The notes below the pieces were generated by a model, which worked only from the letters and a program-made list of their open reading frames with translations, made no database searches and had not been told where the DNA came from. This document shows positions 9,079 to 17,899 of a stretch of DNA of 64,000 bases, piece after piece. The number at the start of each line of letters is the position of its first letter. Position 1 is the first letter of the stretch. Both the position numbers and the translations under genes were made by a program. Source of the stretch: Hylemonella gracilis str. Niagara R (GTDB lineage Bacteria > Pseudomonadota > Gammaproteobacteria > Burkholderiales > Burkholderiaceae_C); the NCBI RefSeq assembly GCF_000600295.1, contig NZ_JEMG01000001.1, positions 1,974,085 through 2,038,084 on the forward strand, given 5' to 3'.

Positions 9079-11427
9079 ATGAAAAGTCACACCGCTGAAC
9101 GGACCGTGGAGCGCATCGATGCCGCTGCGGCGCTGCTGTCCGCCTCCGGCCCTGATGCAGGTGCCGATGCAGGCGCCGTGGGCTCACAAGCCTCCGCACT
9201 AGCTCAAGTGCCCGGCGCTACCATCGCGCGGGCGCGTGCCTTCGCCGAACCGCTGTTGGCCGGCGAAACCCTGGAAACCGGTGAGAACACCCTGGCTCAT
9301 GCGGACGCCGTGGCCGCCATCCTGCGCACCATCGGCGGCTCCGAGGCCATGCAGGCGGCGGCTTACCTGGTCTACGCCAGCGCTTATCTGAACAAGCCGC
9401 GCGAGGTCATCGCCCAGGCCTTTGGCGAAAGTCACGCGGCGCTGGCGGTGGAGACTACGCAACTCGTGTTGGTTCAGCGGCAGGCGCGTGCCAAGGCGCA
9501 GCGCGAGCTGCTGCAGGGGATGGTCGGTGGCTCGGCGGGCATCGAGCTGGGGACGGCGGCGCAAACCGAGAACGTGCGCAAGATGCTGTTGGCCTTCTCG
9601 CGTGACCTGCGCGTGGTGCTGCTGCGCCTGACCTCGCGCTTGCAGACCTTGCGCTGGTTCGCAGCCAGCAAGCGGCCCTTGCCGCCTGGCCTGGCGGCGG
9701 AGTCCCTGCATGTTTTCGCGCCCCTGGCCAACCGCCTGGGCATTTGGGAAATCAAGTGGGAAATGGAAGACCTGGCCTTTCGCTTCCTGGAGCCTGAGAC
9801 CTACAAGCAGATTGCCCGCCTGCTGGACGAAAAGCGCATCGAGCGCGAGACTTACGTCGTGCAGTTGCGCGACACCTTCGAGCGTGATCTGCGCGCTCAG
9901 GGCATCGAAGCCCAGGTGCAGGGGCGACCGAAGCACATCTACAGCATTGTCAAGAAGATGCGTGGCAAGTCGCTCGACTTCGATCACATTTACGACGTGC
10001 GCGCCCTGCGCCTGATCGTGCCGGACGTGCCAGCTTGTTATGCCGCACTGAGTTGGGTGCACAGCCGGTTCACGCCCGTCACCGAGCAGTTCGACGACTA
10101 CATCGCCCGACCCAAACCCAACGGCTACCAGTCCCTGCACACCGTGGTGCGCGACGCCGAGGGGCGCGCACTTGAGATCCAGATCCGCACCCAGGCCATG
10201 CACGAGCATGCCGAGCTGGGCGTGGCCGCGCATTGGGCCTACAAGGAGGCCGGGGCCAAGGGCTACGGTGGCGCGGTGACTGCCGACAGCGCCTACGACG
10301 CCAAGATCGCCGTGCTGCGACAACTGCTGGCCTGGGAGCGCGAACTGTCCGGCGGGGGTGACGACGATACTTCCGGTCAGGTGCGTGCGCAGGCGGGTGG
10401 CATGCTGGATGACCGCATCTATGTGTTGACGCCCCAGGCCACCATCGTCGACCTGCCCCAGGGCGCGACGCCGGTGGACTTCGCCTACACCCTGCACACC
10501 GACCTGGGGCACCATTGCCGCGGCGCGCGCGTCGACGGCACCATGGTGCCGCTCAACACACCGCTGAAGAACGGCCAGACGGTGGAAATCACCGCCGTGA
10601 AGGATGGCGGGCCCTCGCGCGACTGGCTCAACCCCGAGCTGGGTTACATCGTCAGCCCGCGCGCGCGTGCCAAGGTGCGGGCCTGGTTCAATGCCCAGGC
10701 CGCGCAGGAAACCATCGCGCGTGGGCGCGAGGTGGTGGAAAAGATCCTGCAGCGCGAGGGCAAGACAGCCGTCAAGCTCGAGGACCTGGCCGCGCAACTG
10801 GGCTTCTCCAGCGCGCAAGCCTTGTTCGAGGTGGTGGGTAAGGACGAGTTCTCCTCGCGCAGTATCGAGGCCGTGTTGCGACCGGCCGATGTCTCACCGG
10901 CGACTGATGCCGGGGACGCGGTGCAATCGATGTTGCGCCGTCCTCGCAGCGACGGCAGTAGCAGGGGCGGTGTGCTCGTGGTCGGAGTCGATTCGCTGCT
11001 CACCCAACTCGCGAAGTGTTGCAAGCCCGCGCCGCCTGACGCCATACGCGGCTTTGTCACGCGCGGCAAGGGTGTCAGCGTGCACCGCGCCGACTGCGCC
11101 AGCCTACAGGCCCTGATCCAAACGCATGGTGAACGGGTCATCGACGTCGAATGGGGTTTGCCCAAGACCGGTGGCGAAGGCAAGGGAGGCGGGCCGGTCT
11201 ATCCGGTCGACGTGCACATCGAAGCCGCCGACCGTCAGGGCTTGCTGCGCGACGTGAGTGAGGTCTTCGTCAAGGAGAAGATCAACGTCATCGGCGCCCA
11301 GACCCAGACCGTACAAGGCGTGGCCCGCATGACGCTGACCGTGGAGGTGGCCAGCACCAGCCGTCTGGCCAAGGTGCTGGCGACGGTGGCGGCGCTGCCG
11401 GGGGTGTGGAAGGCCAAGCGCAAGTAG
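9079..11427 (+). CDS. relA: (p)ppGpp synthetase RelA (stringent response)
   Basis: Ribosome-associated enzyme that makes (p)ppGpp from ATP and GTP/GDP on amino-acid starvation. 782 residues. The N-terminal HD-like region has lost the catalytic HD pair, having AAYLVYASAYLNK where hydrolases carry HDVVED. The synthetase domain has GRPKHIYSIVKKM and the acidic signature EQFDDYIARPKPNGYQSLHT; this EXDD motif marks RelA-type monofunctional enzymes, against RXKD in SpoT. A TGS domain (DDRIYVLTPQATIVDLPQGA), a zinc-finger-like region (KCCKPAPPD) and a C-terminal ACT domain follow. The start at 9079 is 25 bp after the hydrolase stop. Confidence 0.95.
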   Translation: MKSHTAERTVERIDAAAALLSASGPDAGADAGAVGSQASALAQVPGATIARARAFAEPLLAGETLETGENTLAHADAVAAILRTIGGSEAMQAAAYLVYASAYLNKPREVIAQAFGESHAALAVETTQLVLVQRQARAKAQRELLQGMVGGSAGIELGTAAQTENVRKMLLAFSRDLRVVLLRLTSRLQTLRWFAASKRPLPPGLAAESLHVFAPLANRLGIWEIKWEMEDLAFRFLEPETYKQIARLLDEKRIERETYVVQLRDTFERDLRAQGIEAQVQGRPKHIYSIVKKMRGKSLDFDHIYDVRALRLIVPDVPACYAALSWVHSRFTPVTEQFDDYIARPKPNGYQSLHTVVRDAEGRALEIQIRTQAMHEHAELGVAAHWAYKEAGAKGYGGAVTADSAYDAKIAVLRQLLAWERELSGGGDDDTSGQVRAQAGGMLDDRIYVLTPQATIVDLPQGATPVDFAYTLHTDLGHHCRGARVDGTMVPLNTPLKNGQTVEITAVKDGGPSRDWLNPELGYIVSPRARAKVRAWFNAQAAQETIARGREVVEKILQREGKTAVKLEDLAAQLGFSSAQALFEVVGKDEFSSRSIEAVLRPADVSPATDAGDAVQSMLRRPRSDGSSRGGVLVVGVDSLLTQLAKCCKPAPPDAIRGFVTRGKGVSVHRADCASLQALIQTHGERVIDVEWGLPKTGGEGKGGGPVYPVDVHIEAADRQGLLRDVSEVFVKEKINVIGAQTQTVQGVARMTLTVEVASTSRLAKVLATVAALPGVWKAKRK

Positions 11428-11621
11428 GTCCGTCCGACGGTGGGCGTCATGCGCCCGTGTTGCTTGTCAAGGTGTCCCGCGAGGACGCTTGAGCCAGGAT
11501 CGCGATGGCGCGCGGTTGTTTCCAGGCCAGTCAAGGAATGATTCTCAAATACCCGCGCGGGTTATGGATATGATGAACTCCGCTTTCGCAAGCGTCACGC
11601 ATTGTTCATCGGAGAACGCAT

Positions 11622-13232
11622 ATGCCGGCTTTTTTGTCCAATCTTTCGGTGGCCAAGAGACTGGGTCTCGGTTTCGCCCTGGTTCTGCTGCTTTCTCTCA
11701 TCACCATCATCGTCAGCATTTCGCGGCTGAGCGCCGTGGCGGATTCAACCCGGCAGATGGTGGAAGTGCCCATCAAGTTGGAGCGCATGGTCAGTGACTG
11801 GTACCGCAATCTGCACACTGGCGTGCGGCGCACGGCGGCCATCGCCAGAAGCAGCGATCCTTCCCTCGCGACCTATTTCGCTGAGGAGGCAGCGCTGTCC
11901 AGCAAGTCCTCGGGCGAGTACCAGAAGGCCGTCGAGGGGCTTCTCAGCAAGGACCGTGACAAGGCCGTCTTCGCCGAGATCGGTGAGCAGCGCAAGAACT
12001 ACCTCAGGACACGCGACGCCATCGTCGCGCTGAAGAAGGAGGGCAAGCTCGACGAGGCTAACAAGATGCTGGACGAGCAATTCACGCCAGCTGCCAACTT
12101 GTATACCAGCAAGATGGAGGCGCTGATGAACAACCAGCGCGAGGACATCGACGCCATGGCCAAGGAGATCGAGGCCAACTACGAGGCCAGCCGCATGCTG
12201 CTGGTGGCGCTGGCGGTGGTCAGCACCGTGCTGAGCATGGTTTTCGCTTGGTTGCTGTCAGGCACCATCACCCAGCCCTTGCTCAAGGCTGGTGAGGTGG
12301 CCCGTGCTGTGGCGCAGGGTGATCTGAGTGTGCAGATCGACAACACCCGTACCGACGAGGTGGGTCAGGTACTCAACAGCCTCAAGGAGATGCAAGGCAG
12401 CCTGGCGCGCGTGGTGTCCCAGGTCCGCCAAGGCTCGGAGAGCGTGGCCACGGCGAGCGCCGAGATCGCGCAGGGCAATCAGGATTTGAGTGCTCGCACG
12501 GAGAGCCAGGCCAGTGCCTTGGAAGAGACCGCTGCCTCCATGGAAGAGCTGGGCTCGACCGTCAAGCAGAACGCGGACAACGCACGCCAGGCGAACCAGT
12601 TGGCTCAGAGCGCCTCCACCGTGGCGGTCAAGGGCGGCGAGGTCGTGGCCCAGGTGGTGGACACGATGAAGGGCATCAACGACGCGAGCCGCAAGATCGC
12701 CGACATCATCAGCGTGATCGACGGCATTGCCTTCCAGACCAACATCCTGGCCTTGAACGCGGCGGTGGAGGCGGCCCGGGCCGGTGAGCAAGGCCGGGGT
12801 TTCGCGGTAGTGGCGGGCGAAGTGCGCAGCCTAGCGGGTCGTAGCGCTGACGCAGCCAAGGAGATCAAACAGCTGATCGGCGATAGCGTGCAACGCGTGA
12901 CCCAAGGCACGGCCCTGGTGGATCAGGCCGGCTCGACCATGGGGGAGGTGGTCGCCAGCATCAAGCGCGTGACGGACATCATGGGTGAGATCAGCGCGGC
13001 CAGCGCGGAGCAAAGCGCCGGGGTGGCGCAGGTAGGCGAGGCCGTGACCAACATGGACCAGGCCACGCAGCAGAACGCGGCGCTGGTGGAGGAGATGGCG
13101 GCGGCGGCGTCCAGCCTGCGCTCGCAAGCCCAGGAACTGGTCCAAACCGTGGCGGTGTTCAAGCTCAGTGGTGGGCATGCCGGCGGGGGCCACGCTGGTG
13201 GCGCGCAGCCAGCCTTGCTGGCATTGCGTTGA
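11622..13232 (+). CDS. Methyl-accepting chemotaxis protein (first of a pair)
   Basis: Transmembrane chemoreceptor of 536 residues. TM1 is [18 protein letters not shown] (about 15-35). A four-helix-bundle-type periplasmic domain of about 150 residues follows, then TM2 ([20 protein letters not shown]), HAMP, and a cytoplasmic signalling domain whose hairpin tip is [27 protein letters not shown]-like TGCGGAGAAC precedes the ATG at 11622. The C-terminus is Gly/His-rich ([11 protein letters not shown]) and lacks an NWET/F-type CheR-binding pentapeptide. Its signalling region is almost identical in DNA to that of the next gene, whereas the sensor domains are unrelated in sequence. Confidence 0.95.
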   Translation: MPAFLSNLSVAKRLGLGFALVLLLSLITIIVSISRLSAVADSTRQMVEVPIKLERMVSDWYRNLHTGVRRTAAIARSSDPSLATYFAEEAALSSKSSGEYQKAVEGLLSKDRDKAVFAEIGEQRKNYLRTRDAIVALKKEGKLDEANKMLDEQFTPAANLYTSKMEALMNNQREDIDAMAKEIEANYEASRMLLVALAVVSTVLSMVFAWLLSGTITQPLLKAGEVARAVAQGDLSVQIDNTRTDEVGQVLNSLKEMQGSLARVVSQVRQGSESVATASAEIAQGNQDLSARTESQASALEETAASMEELGSTVKQNADNARQANQLAQSASTVAVKGGEVVAQVVDTMKGINDASRKIADIISVIDGIAFQTNILALNAAVEAARAGEQGRGFAVVAGEVRSLAGRSADAAKEIKQLIGDSVQRVTQGTALVDQAGSTMGEVVASIKRVTDIMGEISAASAEQSAGVAQVGEAVTNMDQATQQNAALVEEMAAAASSLRSQAQELVQTVAVFKLSGGHAGGGHAGGAQPALLALR

Positions 13233-13332
13233 GTTTCTGGACCTTACGCTGTCGAGAGAGGGCGGCGCATTAACCTGCTTCGGCGATTTGCCCTGGCCAT
13301 TGGCAATTGCACGTCGATACAAGGAGGTAAGC

Positions 13333-14946
13333 ATGTTTGGTACAAAAAGGCTCAAGGTTGGCCAACGATTGACACTCGGTTTTGGTGTTGTTGTCGCCTT
13401 GGGCGTGGTCATTGCCTTGGGCAGCACGGTCAAGATGAACAGCCTGGCGGCTGATCTGGAGATCATGTCAGGCGAACAGATGACGCAGATGCGGCAGTTC
13501 GTGCAACTCAAGGACAACCTGAATGGGGCGGCGCTCAACTTGCGCAACGTCATGATCAGCACGAACGTCGAACTCAAGCCCCGATTCCGCGACATGGTCG
13601 AAAAGCTGAAGGCGGACAACGAGAAGCTGATCGCGGAACTCGACAAGGTCACCGACACCCAGGAAGGCAAGGCCTTGCTCGCTGCCATCAAGGACAACAG
13701 CAAGGCCTATGAGGCGATTGCTTCGCAAGCCATGGAGCTGGCCATGCAGGGCGATACGGCGGGCGCGGACAAGGCCTTGTTCACCGCCCGGGAGAAGCGT
13801 CTTGCCTTGTTCAAGGCAGTGGAGGATTCGATCCAGTTGCGTTTCGACACCGCCCAGAATCTGGCCAAGGCTGGTGCTTCTACCGCCGCCACCAGTGCTT
13901 TGCTGTCGCTTGGACTGGCGCTGACGATGGCTCTGCTGGGGGGCTTCATCGCTTGGCAAATCACACGCCAGATCCGTGGCGAACTCGGCGCGGAGCCGCA
14001 CGAGGTGTCGCTTGTCGTCAGTCAAATTGCCGAGGGTGACCTCAGCACGACGGTTGCAGTGCGCGTGGGCGACAAGAACAGCGTCTTGGCTGCCGTCAAA
14101 CGCATGCAAGAAGCCTTGGTGCGCACGGTGACTGCGGTGCGCCAGGGTTCGGAGAGTGTGGCCACGGCGAGCGCCGAGATCGCGCAAGGCAATCAGGATT
14201 TGAGTGCTCGCACGGAGAGCCAGGCCAGTGCCTTGGAAGAAACCGCTGCCTCCATGGAAGAGCTGGGCTCGACCGTCAAGCAGAACGCGGACAACGCGCG
14301 TCAGGCCAACCAATTGGCCCAGAGCGCCTCCACCGTGGCGGTCAAGGGGGGCGAGGTTGTGGCCCAGGTGGTGGACACGATGAAGGGCATCAACGACGCG
14401 AGCCGCAAGATCGCCGACATCATCAGCGTGATCGACGGCATTGCCTTCCAGACCAACATCCTGGCCTTGAACGCGGCGGTGGAAGCGGCGCGCGCGGGGG
14501 AGCAGGGCCGTGGCTTCGCCGTGGTGGCCGGTGAGGTGCGCAACCTTGCCGGGCGCAGCGCGGAAGCGGCCAAGGAAATCAAGCAACTCATCGGCGACAG
14601 CGTGGAGCGGGTGACCCAGGGCACGTCCCTGGTGGATCAGGCCGGCTCGACCATGGGGGAGGTGGTCGCCAGCATCAAGCGCGTGACGGACATCATGGGT
14701 GAGATCAGCGCGGCCAGCGCGGAGCAAAGCGCCGGGGTGGCGCAGGTAGGCGAGGCCGTGACCAACATGGACCAGGCCACGCAGCAGAACGCGGCGCTGG
14801 TGGAGGAGATGGCGGCGGCGGCGTCCAGTCTGCGCTCGCAAGCCCAGGAACTGGTCCAAACCGTGGCAGTGTTCAAGCTCAGTGGTGGGCATGCCGGCGG
14901 GGGCCACGCTGGTGGCGTGCAGCCGGCGCTTTTGTCCTTGCGCTGA
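13333..14946 (+). CDS. Methyl-accepting chemotaxis protein (second of a pair)
   Basis: Chemoreceptor of 537 residues starting at the ATG at 13333, behind a strong AAGGAGG at 13321. TM1 is [18 protein letters not shown]. The sensor region (about 30-190) contains [19 protein letters not shown] and differs from its neighbour. TM2 is [19 protein letters not shown], followed by HAMP and the MCP signalling domain ([20 protein letters not shown]). The C-terminus is again [11 protein letters not shown]. It is 100 bp downstream of the first receptor and probably arose by tandem duplication, with later exchange of the 3' halves. Ligand unknown. Confidence 0.95.
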   Translation: MFGTKRLKVGQRLTLGFGVVVALGVVIALGSTVKMNSLAADLEIMSGEQMTQMRQFVQLKDNLNGAALNLRNVMISTNVELKPRFRDMVEKLKADNEKLIAELDKVTDTQEGKALLAAIKDNSKAYEAIASQAMELAMQGDTAGADKALFTAREKRLALFKAVEDSIQLRFDTAQNLAKAGASTAATSALLSLGLALTMALLGGFIAWQITRQIRGELGAEPHEVSLVVSQIAEGDLSTTVAVRVGDKNSVLAAVKRMQEALVRTVTAVRQGSESVATASAEIAQGNQDLSARTESQASALEETAASMEELGSTVKQNADNARQANQLAQSASTVAVKGGEVVAQVVDTMKGINDASRKIADIISVIDGIAFQTNILALNAAVEAARAGEQGRGFAVVAGEVRNLAGRSAEAAKEIKQLIGDSVERVTQGTSLVDQAGSTMGEVVASIKRVTDIMGEISAASAEQSAGVAQVGEAVTNMDQATQQNAALVEEMAAAASSLRSQAQELVQTVAVFKLSGGHAGGGHAGGVQPALLSLR

Positions 14947-14992
14947 GCCTTCCTGGCCGCTGGCTGTGGCGGTAGGGGGCTTCCGCCCCGGT

Positions 14993-15493
14993 TCAGCTTT
15001 TCCAGAAGCCCGAGTGCGGGGCGCTGGCTTCCTCGATCAAGGCCGGCCCGATGCATTCGATCGGGTGCGGCGATGCCGCGAAGACATCGCGGCAGGACAG
15101 TTCGGCGTCGCGCTGCTCGGCGCGTTCCCCGCGAAACACCCGCAACCGTACCGCGTCGATGCCGTAGACCACGCGCCCGATGTTGGACCAGAAGATGGCA
15201 CCTGCGCACATCACGCAAGGCTCGGCGGAGGAGTAGAGCGTGGCGCGCGTCAGCGTCTCGCGGTCCACACGCGGTGAGACCATCCGCACCGCGTTGGTCT
15301 CTGCATGGCCGGTGCAGTCGCCGGTTTCGCTGGTGTTGCACCAGGCCTCAGCCAGTACCTCGCCCTGGTCCGAGACGATGACGGCGCCAAAGGGCCGGTT
15401 GCCGCGCGCGCGGCCGGTGGCGGACCAGGTGATGGCCTGGCGCAGGTAAGCGCCGTCGCGCTCGTCCAGGGTGATTTCCGTGGGCAGGCTCAT
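14993..15493 (-). CDS. Nucleoside/base deaminase, guanine-deaminase-like (CDA fold)
   Basis: Zinc-dependent deaminase of 166 residues. RPFGAVIV, the zinc/proton-shuttle motif HAE (GHAETNAVR) and the PCVMC zinc pair (SSAEPCVMCAGAI) are all intact. It belongs to the GuaD/TadA/cytidine-deaminase fold. Its length and FGAVIV...EPCxMCxGAI pattern resemble B. subtilis-type guanine deaminase more than TadA. The gene begins 2 bp after the stop of the binding-protein gene, so both share one transcript under the riboswitch at 16579-16632. If that RNA senses xanthine, guanine to xanthine is the natural reaction, but this is inferred. Confidence 0.88.
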   Translation of the reverse strand: MSLPTEITLDERDGAYLRQAITWSATGRARGNRPFGAVIVSDQGEVLAEAWCNTSETGDCTGHAETNAVRMVSPRVDRETLTRATLYSSAEPCVMCAGAIFWSNIGRVVYGIDAVRLRVFRGERAEQRDAELSCRDVFAASPHPIECIGPALIEEASAPHSGFWKS

Positions 15494-15495
15494 GC

Positions 15496-16530
15496 TCAGG
15501 CCTTGTAAGCGCGTTCCGCGCCGGTCGGCAACAGGCTGCGTTCGAACACGTTGTCGGCGTTGGGGCGGTTCTGCAGGCCGAAGACCTGGGCCACTTGCGT
15601 GATCTGTTCCTCCAGCAGCGCCTTGCGCACGTCGCCCAGGCCGTGCGTCGCCACGTCCGGCGCAGCCACGTACTGGGCGGTCAGGCGCCAGCGCTCGAGT
15701 TCCACCTGTTCATCCAGGATGGGTTCGCGCTGCTTGATGGCGGCGATGGCCGCCGTCGGGTTGGCCAGGGTTTCCTTCAGGGCGCGGTTGCTCGCGCGCA
15801 GAAAACCCGCCACCAGGGCCGGTTGCTCGGTGATCAGCTTGCGGCTGGCCAGCACGGCGTTGCCGTAGAGGTTGACGCCGGCCTCGGTGTACTTCAGCAC
15901 CGACAGTTCCTCGGCTTTCATGCGCGCGAACAGCGAGACGGCGGAGTCGTGGAAATAGGTGGCACCGTCCACGTCGCCGCGCACCATCACGTTGTCACGC
16001 GCGCTGAAGTCGGTCGTGACCCACTGGAAATGATCGGCACCGAGCTTGAGCTTGTTGGCCACCATGGGCCAGGCGCGGCGGGTGGACTCGACGGCGGCCG
16101 CGGCGATGCGCTTGCCCTTGAGGCTCTGGAAGTCGCTGGTGATGCCCCGGTCCTTGCGGCCGATGATCACGAATGGTGCGCGGTTGTAGTACTGGTAGAC
16201 CGCCTGCACCACGGGTGTGCCTGGGTTCTGGGCCTGGAACTCGGTCAGCGAGCTGATGTCACCCAGGCCCAATTGGTAGACACCACTGGCGACGCGGGTG
16301 ATGGAGGTCACCGAACCGGCGCCCACGTCGATGGACACGTCCAGCCCTTCGTCGCGGTAATAGCCCTGGGCCTGCGCGAGGAAGAAGGGTGCGGTCTGCC
16401 CGGTGACGCGGAAGTCCAGCGTGAACTTCAAGGGCGTGAGTTTGGTGCTGGGTTGGGCCCAGACTGCGGGTGCGGCGAGGGTGGACGCGGCAATTGCGGT
16501 GGACGTACCAAGGAATTGGCGACGAAGCAT
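15496..16530 (-). CDS. NMT1/THI5-like ABC transporter substrate-binding protein
   Basis: Periplasmic binding protein of 344 residues in the NMT1/SsuA/ThiY-like family. The N-terminus MLRRQFLGTSTAIAASTLAAP...WAQ is a signal peptide with a Tat-like RRQFLG. The mature part has KFTLDFRVTGQTAPFFLAQAQGYY, typical of the family. The ATG at 16530 is chosen for the AGGAG just upstream; a longer frame to 16587 would run through the RNA leader. No permease or ATPase gene lies nearby, so the rest of the transporter must be elsewhere or shared. The leader carries an NMT1-motif RNA that can mask the ribosome site. A purine or xanthine-related ligand is inferred. Confidence 0.9.
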   Translation of the reverse strand: MLRRQFLGTSTAIAASTLAAPAVWAQPSTKLTPLKFTLDFRVTGQTAPFFLAQAQGYYRDEGLDVSIDVGAGSVTSITRVASGVYQLGLGDISSLTEFQAQNPGTPVVQAVYQYYNRAPFVIIGRKDRGITSDFQSLKGKRIAAAAVESTRRAWPMVANKLKLGADHFQWVTTDFSARDNVMVRGDVDGATYFHDSAVSLFARMKAEELSVLKYTEAGVNLYGNAVLASRKLITEQPALVAGFLRASNRALKETLANPTAAIAAIKQREPILDEQVELERWRLTAQYVAAPDVATHGLGDVRKALLEEQITQVAQVFGLQNRPNADNVFERSLLPTGAERAYKA

Positions 16531-16537
16531 GGTTAGG

Positions 16538-16584
16538 CTCCTGGAAAGGGTGAGTGCCCGATCAGGTCGACCGGGTTTCCAGAG
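16538..16584 (-). promoter_or_regulatory. Predicted SD-sequestering helix of the left riboswitch
   Basis: On the minus strand CUCUGGAAA (16576-16584) can pair with UUUCCAGGAG (16538-16547), which contains the Shine-Dalgarno of the binding-protein gene, leaving one bulged G. A second hairpin, CCCGGUC/GAUCGGG, lies in the loop. The same CUCUGG strand forms P1 of the aptamer with an identical CCAGGAG at 16626-16632, so the two folds exclude each other. This predicts that ligand binding frees the ribosome site. Confidence 0.6.
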
Positions 16585-16632
16585 CAATTTCCGGGCGCCG
16601 GGCTGGCCAACGCTGAACGCTTCTACTCCTGG
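16579..16632 (-). ncRNA. NMT1-motif RNA (candidate xanthine riboswitch), left copy
   Basis: On the minus strand: P1 CCAGGAG/CUCUGG; then the internal-loop strand UAGAAGCGUUCA (16614-16625); a 7-bp P2 with a CCAGC loop (16595-16613); and the second loop strand CCGGAAAUUG (16585-16594). Both loop strands are identical to those of the right copy at 16712-16765, while the P2 sequences differ yet still pair, which indicates selection on RNA structure. I match this from memory to the NMT1 motif, a xanthine/uric-acid-binding riboswitch class named after NMT1-type transporter genes. It lies directly upstream of exactly such a gene. Confidence 0.78.
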
Positions 16633-16711
16633 GCGCTTTCAAGCAAAGCGTGTGCCAGTTGTGTATACCGTCGGGGTGACAGTTCTGGCCCGGGCCTTGC
16701 TTGTCTTGTGG

Positions 16712-16765
16712 CAGGAGTAGAAGCGTTCACCCAACCCCTGGGGTTGTGGCCGGAAATTGCTCTTG
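16712..16765 (+). ncRNA. NMT1-motif RNA (candidate xanthine riboswitch), right copy
   Basis: P1 is CAGGAG (16712-16717) with CUCUUG (16760-16765). The internal-loop strands are UAGAAGCGUUCA (16718-16729) and CCGGAAAUUG (16750-16759). P2 is CCCAACC/GGUUGUG with a CCUGG loop (16730-16748). The 18 bases from 16712 to 16729 are a perfect inverted copy of the left element. The RNA precedes the 2OG oxygenase gene by 24 nt. The approximately 80-bp segment between the copies must hold both promoters; it contains the small palindrome GTATAC at 16662-16667. Confidence 0.78.
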
Positions 16766-16783
16766 AAGTTCAACTTTCAGGAG
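16760..16783 (+). promoter_or_regulatory. Predicted SD-sequestering hairpin of the right riboswitch
   Basis: CUCUUGAAG (16760-16768) pairs over 9 bp, including two G-U pairs, with UUUCAGGAG (16775-16783) around a 6-nt loop. This buries the AGGAG of the oxygenase gene (ATG at 16790). CUCUUG is also the 3' strand of aptamer P1, whose 5' strand CAGGAG copies the Shine-Dalgarno. Aptamer and hairpin are mutually exclusive, suggesting translational activation by ligand. Confidence 0.62.
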
Positions 16784-16789
16784 ATTTGC

Positions 16790-17782
16790 ATGACCGCCAA
16801 GCTTTACGACCTCACCGAGCTGCAAAAAGAATCGCGCATGGGCACGATGGGCACGCTCGACACCGCGCGCGACATCCGCCGCATCGACCTTTCCAACTTC
16901 GAGGCCCGCAAGGCCGAGATCGCCGACCAGCTCTGGGACGCGGCGGTGGACGTCGGCTTCTTCCAACTCGTCAACCACGGCATCCGCCCGGAGGAAATCC
17001 AGGACGCCTTCGCCATGGCCGAGCGCTTCTTCGCCTTGCCCGAGTCGGTGAAGCGGCAGTACCCGCACCAGAAGGCGCTCAACGTGGGTTGGGAAAGCCG
17101 CGCCCAGGTGCGGCCCTCCACGGGCACGCCGGACCAGAAGGAGAGCTACCAGATCACCCGTCCGTATATGGCTGAGCTCTGGCCCACCGAGGCCGAATTG
17201 CCGGGTTTCCAGGCCACCATGCTGGCCTTCGAGCGCAAGAGCTGGGCGGTGGGCATGCAGGTGCTGTCCTGCTTCGCGCACAAGCTGGGCTTCGCCGACG
17301 ATTTCTTCACGCGCGCGCATGATCCCGAACAGGCTGATTACCAGAGCACGCTGCGCCTGCTGCATTACTACGCCATCCCGCCCGAGGTGCAAGACAAGCT
17401 GGACCTCTGGCGTGCCGGTGCCCACACCGATTTCGACTGCCTCACGCTGCTCTACCAGCGCCAGGGGCAGGGCGGACTCGAAGTCTGCCCCGGCAAGGAA
17501 ATGGACGCCCAGGCCTGGACGCCCATTCCGCCCGACGGCGACGCCATCACCTGCAACATCGGCGACATGCTGATGCGCTGGAGCGACGACCGCCTGCCCA
17601 GCAACTTCCACCGCGTGCGCAACCCGCAGCCGGGCGAGTACATGGGGCCGCGCTACAGCCTGGCTTTCTTCGCCCAGGCCAATCGATCCGCCGTCATCGA
17701 AGGCCCGGCGCGCAAGTACCCGGCCATCACAGCGGGCGACTACCTCAAGCAGCGGATCGCGGCGAACTTCAAGGCGTACTGA
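16790..17782 (+). CDS. 2-oxoglutarate/Fe(II)-dependent oxygenase (isopenicillin-N-synthase-like)
   Basis: Cytoplasmic non-haem iron oxygenase of 330 residues. The N-terminal DIOX_N region has GFFQLVNHGI. The jelly-roll core shows the iron triad in HTDFDCLTLL (His, Asp) and SNFHRV (His), plus the 2-oxoglutarate anchor RYSLAFF. The ATG at 16790 follows AGGAG at 16779-16783; the TTG at 16757 lies inside the RNA leader and is rejected. It is divergent from the binding protein/deaminase operon and preceded by its own NMT1-motif RNA, so a role in purine (xanthine or urate) oxidation is a reasonable inference. The exact substrate is not known. Confidence 0.9.
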   Translation: MTAKLYDLTELQKESRMGTMGTLDTARDIRRIDLSNFEARKAEIADQLWDAAVDVGFFQLVNHGIRPEEIQDAFAMAERFFALPESVKRQYPHQKALNVGWESRAQVRPSTGTPDQKESYQITRPYMAELWPTEAELPGFQATMLAFERKSWAVGMQVLSCFAHKLGFADDFFTRAHDPEQADYQSTLRLLHYYAIPPEVQDKLDLWRAGAHTDFDCLTLLYQRQGQGGLEVCPGKEMDAQAWTPIPPDGDAITCNIGDMLMRWSDDRLPSNFHRVRNPQPGEYMGPRYSLAFFAQANRSAVIEGPARKYPAITAGDYLKQRIAANFKAY

Positions 17783-17857
17783 GCACGGGGTAAGCACGGG
17801 CAGGCGCAAGCGCGTGGCCTGCCTATCATGGGGTCGGTTCAAACCGAGGAGATCGCC

Positions 17858-17899
17858 ATGACAATAAAGCCGCATGACCGGCGCGGGCCGCGCGCATGA
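17858..17899 (+). CDS. Possible 13-codon leader peptide coupled to the BASS transporter
   Basis: A short ORF encoding MTIKPHDRRGPRA starts at 17858 behind a good GAGGAG (17845-17850). It ends in a TGA that overlaps the transporter start (ATGA, 17896-17899). The transporter ATG itself has only GC-rich sequence and no Shine-Dalgarno upstream, so ribosomes finishing the leader are the likely source of its initiation. The arrangement is seen; the role is inferred. Confidence 0.5.
   Translation: MTIKPHDRRGPRA

Noticed and set aside
11622..14946. Reading the two chemoreceptor genes as an assembly duplication
   Set aside because: The sensor halves and the spacer differ completely and the 12770-12912 block has about 31 differences, so they are true paralogues, though the identical tracts deserve long-read confirmation.
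16574..16770. Inverted repeats as ends of a small mobile element (MITE)
   Set aside because: The repeats lie at equal distances from two start codons, have no target-site duplication, and match a riboswitch fold on each strand.
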